This document shows positions 1-5,789 of a DNA stretch of 6,559 nt, piece by piece; positions within the stretch are counted from its first letter, which is position 1, and the number at the start of each line of letters is the position of its first letter. Below the pieces are notes generated by a model. The model searched no databases. It was given only the letters and a program-made list of their open reading frames with translations, and had not been told where the DNA came from. Origin of the DNA: an uncultured Dehalococcoidia bacterium (GTDB lineage: Bacteria; Chloroflexota; Dehalococcoidia; Dehalococcoidales; UBA3254); assembly GCA_903890885.1 (NCBI GenBank), contig CAITCX010000465.1:1-6559 (forward strand). The letters run 5' to 3'. The translations under genes and the position numbers were made by a program.

Positions 1-84
1 CAACAACATTATATATTTTATTTTACCCGTATATGGCTTCTAACATTACAGGCAGCGAGGGCAGGGGTTGTAAAAAACCGCGAA

Positions 85-128
85 CATTGACCTACATAAA
101 TATGATTTAACCACCATCATTGACCCAC
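85..128 (+). repeat. Pair of 11-bp direct repeats, CATTGACCyAC
   Basis: CATTGACCTAC (85-95) and CATTGACCCAC (118-128) agree at 10 of 11 bases and are 33 bp apart start to start, close to three helical turns. That spacing would put two bound protein dimers or monomers on the same DNA face, so operator half-sites are possible. The distance to the first gene, about 660 bp, argues against direct control of the importer. They could serve a gene left of the window, or be chance. Confidence 0.35.
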
Positions 129-213
129 CCGGAAAATGAATGAGGCCCTATTGTCGCAATCGGTTAATAAAATGAGCGGCAATGGCACAAAGCGGTTTCC
201 TGAGTGAAGATAG

Positions 214-230
214 CAGCGTGTAACACGTTG
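214..230. repeat. 17-bp inverted repeat, possible operator
   Basis: CAGCGTGTAACACGTTG is a near-perfect palindrome around base 222. The arms CGTGT and ACACG pair exactly, and the outer bases pair with one G-T mismatch. Size and symmetry fit a dimeric regulator site, but no second copy is seen near the operon promoter. As RNA it would fold poorly, because its central loop is a single base. It may therefore act as DNA, or be a by-product of the terminator-like hairpin that shares the ACACG arm. Confidence 0.35.
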
Positions 231-248
231 GGTTTTGTGCGTGTTTTT
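222..248 (+). terminator. Weak terminator-like hairpin with T run
   Basis: AACACG (222-227) can pair with CGTGTT (240-245) across a 12-nt loop. A run of T follows at 244-248, partly inside the stem. The short stem and large loop make this a poor intrinsic terminator. It could end a rightward transcript entering from the left edge. The same left arm also pairs with CGTGT at 217-221. Confidence 0.22.
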
Positions 249-310
249 AAATTTACTGTTTTTATTATGTTATTATTGCTTAATAAACTAATTGTGTTTA
301 AGTTATTTTG
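243..310. other. Very AT-rich stretch
   Basis: Only 11 of 68 bases are G or C (about 16%), far below the genes to the right. Such tracts act as bent DNA, upstream promoter elements, nucleoid-protein binding sites or junctions of inserted DNA. No clear -35/-10 pair with good spacing was found inside it, and no flanking direct repeats of an insertion were recognised. Confidence 0.5.
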
Positions 311-491
311 AACTGCAATTCGTCTGGTAATGCTAATACACATATCGACGATTATTTATCGTGGTATTGCTTTTTATGGGTATAAACAGGTGCACTATTG
401 AGGCTGTTAAACCACGTATCCGTGAGGGCTTTTACATTTATGCATAATCGAGCCTGATAATTTGTGCTATGGAAGGCTTATGAGAATTGGG

Positions 492-548
492 GGTTTTTAC
501 GTTCAAGAGCTCTTTCCTGCTCTTCAAAAACCGCATGCAATGGCGGTT
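492..548 (+). promoter_or_regulatory. Two mutually exclusive hairpins in the far leader
   Basis: Hairpin A pairs GGTTTTT (492-498) with AAAAACC (526-532), and inside it AAGAGC (505-510) with GCTCTT (519-524), with an uneven internal loop. Hairpin B pairs AACCGC (529-534) with GCGGTT (543-548) around an 8-nt loop. A and B share bases 529-532 and so cannot form together, which is the layout of an attenuator or riboswitch switch region. No T run follows B, no known riboswitch was recognised, and the likely promoter lies downstream at 734-763. Any role would need a longer transcript started upstream. Confidence 0.3.
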
Positions 549-733
549 CCGCGGGCGTGGGTGGCGGCCTGGTGGGGACACTGGTGCTCCAAAATCGAAA
601 AAGCCTTTATGGATCTACTGTATTAGCCAGGTTGACCAGGGCGGGAAGCTTCTATGATTTTACTCGATATCGCCCAACCACCCGTTTCAAGCGGCGAAAT
701 ATTTGTAGTAAGCCCGCCAGCGTAATTTATGAT

Positions 734-763
734 TTGGCTATGAAATCGAGACAATGCTATACT
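734..763 (+). promoter_or_regulatory. Likely sigma-70-type promoter of the importer operon
   Basis: TTGGCT (734-739) resembles a -35 box. TATACT (758-763) matches TATAAT at five of six bases. They are separated by 18 bp. TG at 755-756 gives an extended -10 (TGCTATACT). Transcription would start near 770, leaving a leader of about 20 nt that just holds the ribosome binding site. The position directly before the first gene supports it. Confidence 0.55.
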
Positions 764-775
764 CTTATTACAAAA

Positions 776-781
776 GGGGGG
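776..781 (+). promoter_or_regulatory. Ribosome binding site of the binding-protein gene
   Basis: A run of six G after AAAA (AAAAGGGGGG) ends seven bases before the ATG at 789. It can pair with the CCUCC region of 16S rRNA only through AGG plus G-U pairs, but the spacing is ideal. It supports the ATG at 789 as the start. Confidence 0.6.
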
Positions 782-788
782 CAAGCCG

Positions 789-3287
789 ATGGCAGAAATT
801 TTAAAGAGCCAGACTATCCGCTTTAAATCCATTTTTTTGATCTTGATTACTTTTTTGATTCTTAGCGCTACTGTGCTTACATCCTGCGTCCAACAATCGC
901 CTGGAACGGCATCTTCAGGTAGCTCCTCACTGGCCAATGAGGTGGTATTCGTTGAAGAACCTGACTCTGCCAAAGCAGTCCGTGAACTAGAAGCAGGCGA
1001 TATACAGGTCTATTCCGGATCATTGACGGATGTTGCTTTAACTCAAAGGATAAGGACATCGTCTGCGCTGGGTTACGAAACATCATATGGTTCGTGTGCT
1101 GAACTTACTTTTAATCCGGTGGGTCCTACCTTTAAAACAGGTAAATTAAACCCTTTTAGTGTCCCGGCTATTCGCGAAGCCATGAACTGGCTCGTCGATA
1201 GACGTTATATTGCGGAAGAGACTTATGGTGGGCTCGCTGTGCAGCGTTTTTTCGCCCTGAGCACAGCCTTTCCGGATTATTCCAGGTTAGCTCCTGTCGC
1301 TCGCGTTCTAGAAGCCCAGTATGCCCCAAACCAGGCTAAGGCAAAGGAAGTCATCAACGCTGGAATGCAGCAATTGGGTGCGGTACTGACAAATGGCAAA
1401 TGGTATTACCAGGAAAGGCCTGTTGAACTCAATTTCATTATCAGGACGGAGGATAAACGTAAGGATGTGGGAGATTACGTTTCTAACCTGCTTGAAAATG
1501 TGGGTTTTACAGTTAACAGGCTGTACAAAGCTGCGGCCGATGCATCTCCGATTTGGGTTGGAAGCGACCCTGCTGAGGGAAAATGGAATATTTATACCGG
1601 GGCATGGGCAAACACTATTATCAGTCGAGATCAGGCCAGTAATTTTGCTATGTATTATACTCCGATCGGACGCCCGGATGCGCTCTGGCAGTCCTATAAA
1701 CCCAGTCCTGAGTTTGAGAAAGTTGCTGATGCCCTGGAGCGGCGTGACTACCAAACACTGGACGAGCGTCAACAGCTCATGTCTGAGGCCCTGGGTCTTT
1801 CTATGAAGGACTCTGTCCGGGTCTGGCTGGTAGACACGGTCAGCATAAGCCCCCGTCGCACCAATGTAGCGGTTGCGGCTGACCTGTCCGGGGGAATATC
1901 CGGTTCATGGCTCTGGCCTTACACGTTGCGGTATAACGATAAAGCGGGAGGTTCAATAACTGTAGGGTCGCCAGGTCTCCTCAACGAACCCTGGAATCCG
2001 GTATCAGGTACCAACTTTTTATATGACACTATGATAATTCATGGTACTGAAGATGCAGTAGATCTTCCAGATCCATATACCGGACTTATCTTGCCTAATA
2101 GGGTCAAATCAGCCGATGTCTATGTTCAGCAGGGGTTGCCCGTCTCCCGAACAAAGGACTGGCTGACATTGAATTTTGTTCCCACCATTCAGGTGCCTTC
2201 AGATGCCTGGATTGAGTGGGATGCTTCTGCCCAGAACTTCCGTACGGTAGGTGAGTTGCATCCCGAAGGACTGACTGCCAGGACTAAAGTGGTTGTAAGG
2301 TATGCCGACGATCTGTTCAAGACACGCTGGCACGATGGCACAACCTTGACTATGGGCGATATTTTACTGGGACTGGCTATCAGCATGGACCGGCCTCAGG
2401 AAAAAAGCGCTATTTACGATGAGTCAGAAGTGCCGTCTTATCAAACTTTCGTAAAATTATTTAAAGGGATGAAAATTGTCCAGGAAAATCCTCTCGTAGC
2501 CGAGGTATACAGCGACCAGATTTTTCTGGATGCTGAATGGATTGCCGATAATGCCAATAGCTATTTCTACAGTTCTGTTCCCTGGCATACTCTGGCCGCC
2601 GGTATTCTGGCTGAGACAAACCATGAACTGGCGTTTTCCTCCAGCAAGGCTGATGACCTCAAAGTGGAATGGATGAGCTATATTGCCGGCCCTAGCCTCC
2701 CCATCCTGGAAAAATACCGGTTGCAGGCACTTCAGAACAAATACATCCCCTATCCCAATTTCCTGGCAAAATATATCAGCACAGACGAAGCGGTAAAAAG
2801 ATATACCGCGTTGGGAGATTGGTATCAGAAGCGTGGCCACTTCTGGGTCGGCAATGGGCCTTACTATCTTGATTCGGTGCACACTGTTCAGAAGTCTATC
2901 GTGCTGCATCGCTTCGACCAGTACAATAACGTAAATCAGCAATTGCTGGATTATTCCAGCCCGAAGATAGCAATCGTAAATATTTCAGGCCCGACCCAGG
3001 TGCATACCGGTAGTGCCGTCGAGTTCCAGTTAGACGTCACTTTTAACAGTAAACCTTATGTTTCAAGCGATATGGACTTTGTGAAATTCCTTCTTTTTGG
3101 AAGTGATGGGGCCCTGGCGATTTCAGGAGATGCTGAAGCAGTTCGGGACGGGCTTTGGCGGGTCAAGCTGACTGCGAATCAAAGCCAGCAACTCCAAACC
3201 GGAGGCAACAGGCTTGAAGTAATTGTGGCGCCTAAGGTCGTCAGCATCGCCTCTTCTGGCTCATTTACCTTTGCTGTAGTACCTTAA
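789..3287 (+). CDS. ABC importer substrate-binding lipoprotein, SBP_bac_5 family, apparently circularly permuted
   Basis: This is the extracytoplasmic receptor of the importer. Residues 5-32 form a signal peptide and the lipobox LTSC gives lipidated Cys33, followed by a Ser/Gly linker to about 48. Residues 49-383 read like the usual C-terminal half of DppA/OppA: VVF..PDSAKAVRELEAGDIQV, then VPAIREAMNWLVDRRYI with YGG (125-148), then a YAPNQAKAKEVI repeat-like helix (178-190). After AGG (386-388), residues 387-714 read like the usual N-terminal half: GGSITVGSP, the RWHDGTTLTMGDI signature (513-525), and NGPYYL with a trailing QYNN (689-714). The order of halves is therefore reversed relative to the family. 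Residues about 722-832 are beta-rich and resemble an Ig-like domain. At 832 residues it is far longer than the usual 500-600. There is no C-terminal membrane helix. The solute is unknown: peptides or oligosaccharides are both possible. The start is fixed by the ribosome binding site and signal peptide. Confidence 0.92.
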   Translation: MAEILKSQTIRFKSIFLILITFLILSATVLTSCVQQSPGTASSGSSSLANEVVFVEEPDSAKAVRELEAGDIQVYSGSLTDVALTQRIRTSSALGYETSYGSCAELTFNPVGPTFKTGKLNPFSVPAIREAMNWLVDRRYIAEETYGGLAVQRFFALSTAFPDYSRLAPVARVLEAQYAPNQAKAKEVINAGMQQLGAVLTNGKWYYQERPVELNFIIRTEDKRKDVGDYVSNLLENVGFTVNRLYKAAADASPIWVGSDPAEGKWNIYTGAWANTIISRDQASNFAMYYTPIGRPDALWQSYKPSPEFEKVADALERRDYQTLDERQQLMSEALGLSMKDSVRVWLVDTVSISPRRTNVAVAADLSGGISGSWLWPYTLRYNDKAGGSITVGSPGLLNEPWNPVSGTNFLYDTMIIHGTEDAVDLPDPYTGLILPNRVKSADVYVQQGLPVSRTKDWLTLNFVPTIQVPSDAWIEWDASAQNFRTVGELHPEGLTARTKVVVRYADDLFKTRWHDGTTLTMGDILLGLAISMDRPQEKSAIYDESEVPSYQTFVKLFKGMKIVQENPLVAEVYSDQIFLDAEWIADNANSYFYSSVPWHTLAAGILAETNHELAFSSSKADDLKVEWMSYIAGPSLPILEKYRLQALQNKYIPYPNFLAKYISTDEAVKRYTALGDWYQKRGHFWVGNGPYYLDSVHTVQKSIVLHRFDQYNNVNQQLLDYSSPKIAIVNISGPTQVHTGSAVEFQLDVTFNSKPYVSSDMDFVKFLLFGSDGALAISGDAEAVRDGLWRVKLTANQSQQLQTGGNRLEVIVAPKVVSIASSGSFTFAVVP

Positions 3288-3306
3288 TTCGGCATTTTGC
3301 TTCTGC

Positions 3307-4449
3307 ATGGCTGGAGGAAATATAAGCAATATACCTACCCTTTCGATGAATGTAAGTGAGAGGCAAAAGCGACTGGAAACGCTGAGCCGCGTGGCGAAAT
3401 ACACGCTTTTCAGGGCAATAACGCTGTTTCTGACCGTTGTTGTGGGTGTCTATTTGACCATCATTATTGCCAACATGGGCGGTCATGTTGACCAGATTCG
3501 GTTGGCACAGATAGAGGAATCGGTAGGTTCTCGGGTAAACAACGACCCTAAGCTTCAATCGCTGCCTGTTGCCGAGTTACGGACGTATATAGACGCCCAG
3601 GTTAAGCTGCAAAGCGAACATCTCGGCCTGGACAGGCCCTTTGTCCTCAGGAGTTTATCTTACCTGAAAGATGCCCTGTCTTTATCTCTCGGTCGTGCTG
3701 AAGTTTTGACCAGCGACAGCGGTTCAAAACAGGTGAGACAGATCCTGCTTGAGCGTCTTCCAGCTACCCTGCTTCTGTTCGGCTTTGCTGATCTGGTACT
3801 CTTTTTTCTTTGTATCTTTGTTGCCCTTTCCCTTTCCCGACGGTATGGGAGCTTTCTGGATAAGGCCGTTGTCGCCCTTGCTCCAACTTCAGCCGCTCCA
3901 TCATGGTTTTACGGTATCTTTTTTATTCTGATCTTCGCCGCAGTTGGGAAAATTTTGCCCTTCGGTGGAATGGTGGCCGCGCCCCCGCCCCAAAACACCT
4001 TTCAATACGCTCTCAGTATTCTTCAACATATGGTCTTGCCGGTCGCCTCCATGCTGATAGGTTCAGTTTTTATCACCATTTACTCGTGGCGGACTTTCTT
4101 TTTGCTTTATTCGTCTGAAGATTATGTTGAGATGGCAAAAGCTAAAGGTCTGCCTTCAAGCGCGATCGAGCGGCGCTATATATTGCGGCCCACTCTTCCC
4201 ACCATCATTACCACCTTCTCCCTGAGTGTTATTAGCATTTGGATGGGCTCTATCATTCTTGAAGTTGTTTTTAATTGGCCAGGGATAGGCCGGCTTCTTT
4301 ATCTAGCCATAAATGCCTTCGATACTCCGGTAATAGTAGGTTCAGTGGTTATTTATGCCTATTTGCTCGCTCTCACGGTTTTCTTGCTGGATATCTTTTA
4401 TGCGCTTGTGGACCCGCGGGTAAAAATTGGAGGTAATCAAAGCACATGA
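3307..4449 (+). CDS. ABC importer permease, OppB/DppB type
   Basis: This is one of two membrane subunits that form the import channel. Predicted membrane helices lie near residues 33-54, 152-176, 187-212, 241-262, 300-322 and 341-363. The cytoplasmic coupling loop that contacts the ATPase is at 273-298 (YVEMAKAKGLPSSAIERRYI, then LRPTLP), close to the family pattern. FNWPGIGRLL (322-331) and the C-terminal VDPRVK (368-373) are also typical. The external segment between helices 1 and 2 contains LGLDRP (106-111) and GRAEV, but is longer than usual, as is the N terminus. At 380 residues it exceeds the usual 305-340. The start is uncertain: ATG 3307 lacks a ribosome binding site, while GGAGG at 3313-3317 lies inside the frame, and ATG 3346 is another candidate. 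It follows the binding protein by 19 nt and overlaps the next gene. Confidence 0.93.
   Translation: MAGGNISNIPTLSMNVSERQKRLETLSRVAKYTLFRAITLFLTVVVGVYLTIIIANMGGHVDQIRLAQIEESVGSRVNNDPKLQSLPVAELRTYIDAQVKLQSEHLGLDRPFVLRSLSYLKDALSLSLGRAEVLTSDSGSKQVRQILLERLPATLLLFGFADLVLFFLCIFVALSLSRRYGSFLDKAVVALAPTSAAPSWFYGIFFILIFAAVGKILPFGGMVAAPPPQNTFQYALSILQHMVLPVASMLIGSVFITIYSWRTFFLLYSSEDYVEMAKAKGLPSSAIERRYILRPTLPTIITTFSLSVISIWMGSIILEVVFNWPGIGRLLYLAINAFDTPVIVGSVVIYAYLLALTVFLLDIFYALVDPRVKIGGNQST
4429..4434 (+). promoter_or_regulatory. Ribosome binding site of the second permease gene
   Basis: GGAGGT lies inside the end of the first permease gene, 11 bases before ATG 4446. It supports that start and, with the ATGA overlap, translational coupling of the two permeases. 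Confidence 0.65.
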
Positions 4450-5789
4450 GAGGTCTTGCGCGGCAATGTCGGCAACTCCTGCGGTTCCCTTCGGTACTGG
4501 GTGGAGCCATCATAATCGTTGCCCTTATATTCTTCTCTATTTATGCCGTGATAGCCATTCCATACAGTCAGGCTGTTGGACTCTGGCAGGCCAAAGAAGG
4601 GGTATGGGACAATAGTCCGAGGAACGCCCAGCCGGCTTGGGTTAACCTGTTTTCATCCAGGAAATTGCCCGAGACTATTATTCTGGATAGCAGTACCAGT
4701 AGCCGGGTGAGAAAAACGGTAGTTTCTGATGGGAATATTAATACCGTCACCATTTCGATGCCGTTTAATTATAATTACGATGCCTTCCCTGATGAAATGG
4801 CACTTTTCTTTAATTCAAAATTCGATCGGCTTCAACCGACGGTTTCAATGACCTGGACGACTGCGGATGGCCGCGAAATAAACCTCGGTGACCGCAACTT
4901 GTCAACCAGTCAGATCTACAAAATCTCGCAAGACCAGCGGCTCATCACTTCTCTGGGCAGTGGTACAGCAGAAACAGGGCTTTTTGCTGATCCGGCCTTA
5001 AGGGGTGCTTCTGTCCAAAAAGGAAACTATGAGTTGATCATCAAGGGTATGACCTTCGAGCCGTCTGCCGACCTTGACGCAAAGCTTATTATCTACGGCA
5101 AAGTTCAGGGCTTTGCCGGCACGGATGATCATCGCCGCGATTTATCTATTGCCCTGTTGTGGGGAGCGCCGGTTGCCCTGGCTTTCGGTCTTCTGGGAGC
5201 TATTGGTTCCACTGTTATCACTTTGTTTATCGCCGCTTTAGGTGTCTGGTACGAAGGATGGGTTGATTCGATTATACAGCGGCTGACTGAGTTGAACGCT
5301 ATCCTCCCCAGCTTGCCAATTCTCATCCTGGTGGCGACATTCTACTCTCGCAGTATCGTAGTCATGCTGGCAGTCATCATCCTTCTTGGCATTTTCAGTC
5401 TCGGAATCAAGGTTTATCGGTCAATGTTCCTTCAGGTTAAGACTTTGCCTTATATTGAAGCAGCACGGGCCTACGGTGCGAGTGACATGCGTATTATTTT
5501 CCGCTACATGATACCGAAAGTGCTGCCCGTACTCATTCCTCAGTTTGTCCTTTTAATACCCTCTATGGTCTTTCTAGAGGCATCGTTAGCGTTCCTTGGC
5601 CTCGGCGACCCCATTCTGCCAACGTGGGGCAAGGTCTTAAATGATGCCTTCCAGTCGGGTGCCTTGTACAAAGGTTACTATAACACTGTTGTTCTGCCAT
5701 CAGCTCTGCTTGTACTGACCGGATTGGGGTTTGCTATGTTAGGGTACGGACTGGACCGTATTTTCAATCCCAGATTGAGGGTAGAATAG
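4446..5789 (+). CDS. ABC importer permease, OppC/DppC type, with large external insertion
   Basis: This is the second channel subunit. Helix 1 is near residues 17-38 and helices 2-6 near 236-264, 285-299, 303-320, 360-381 and 414-434. The coupling loop is at 336-361 (YIEAARAYGASDMRIIFRYM, then IPKVLP), followed by EASLAFLGLGDP (378-389) and LPTWGKVL (391-398), all OppC hallmarks. The usual GTDxxGRD motif after the external segment is GTDDHRRD (225-232), with Arg in place of Gly. Between helix 1 and this motif lie about 185 residues (39-224), where the family normally has a short link. They are rich in predicted beta strands (such as NTVTISMPF and YELIIKGMTF) and probably form a folded domain outside the membrane. 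The total of 447 residues compares with about 300 for typical OppC. The start overlaps the previous stop as ATGA. Confidence 0.93.
   Translation: MRGLARQCRQLLRFPSVLGGAIIIVALIFFSIYAVIAIPYSQAVGLWQAKEGVWDNSPRNAQPAWVNLFSSRKLPETIILDSSTSSRVRKTVVSDGNINTVTISMPFNYNYDAFPDEMALFFNSKFDRLQPTVSMTWTTADGREINLGDRNLSTSQIYKISQDQRLITSLGSGTAETGLFADPALRGASVQKGNYELIIKGMTFEPSADLDAKLIIYGKVQGFAGTDDHRRDLSIALLWGAPVALAFGLLGAIGSTVITLFIAALGVWYEGWVDSIIQRLTELNAILPSLPILILVATFYSRSIVVMLAVIILLGIFSLGIKVYRSMFLQVKTLPYIEAARAYGASDMRIIFRYMIPKVLPVLIPQFVLLIPSMVFLEASLAFLGLGDPILPTWGKVLNDAFQSGALYKGYYNTVVLPSALLVLTGLGFAMLGYGLDRIFNPRLRVE
5777..5781 (+). promoter_or_regulatory. Ribosome binding site deciding the GTG start of the ATPase
   Basis: GAGGG within the end of the second permease gene stands seven bases before GTG 5789. 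It singles out this GTG, rather than a later ATG, as the ATPase start. The first ATG in frame (residue 19) would cut off the first strand of the nucleotide-binding fold. Confidence 0.65.

Larger units (their letters stand above)
1..733. other. Intergenic region without a supported gene
   Basis: No convincing coding region lies in this stretch. Reading frame 1 is open from the left edge to a TGA at 88-90 (29 codons), which could be the tail of a gene outside the window but has no recognisable protein features. I see no tRNA, rRNA, CRISPR or insertion-sequence ends. Base composition changes along it: mixed at 1-240, very AT-rich at 243-310, moderately AT-rich to about 480, and GC-rich at about 540-590. 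The repeats and hairpins listed separately suggest regulatory use or remnants of an older junction. Its length, against gaps of 19 nt or less within the operon, marks it as the operon boundary. Confidence 0.7.

Noticed and set aside
1..90. Open frame entering from the left edge, ending at TGA 88-90
   Set aside because: Only 29 codons, low-complexity start and no recognisable motif. A gene tail is possible but not supported.
540..553. Resemblance to a T-box sequence (CGGTTCCGCG compared with TGGNACCGCG)
   Set aside because: Two consensus positions differ, including the bulge that reads the tRNA end. No specifier stem or terminator was found, and the downstream genes are not typical T-box targets.
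665..672. Perfect 8-bp palindrome CGATATCG and the GGGCGGG/CCCGCC pairing around it
   Set aside because: Short, and with large unpaired distances. Expected by chance in a spacer of this size.
464..826. 120-codon rightward open frame before the importer genes
   Set aside because: It has no ribosome binding site, no recognisable protein pattern, and runs over the promoter and start of the binding-protein gene in another frame.
623..973. 116-codon leftward open frame
   Set aside because: It lies largely antisense to the binding-protein signal peptide and shows no family features.
789..3287. Fusion of two complete binding proteins
   Set aside because: Each family motif occurs once only. The two halves complement each other and do not duplicate, so a permuted single protein fits better.
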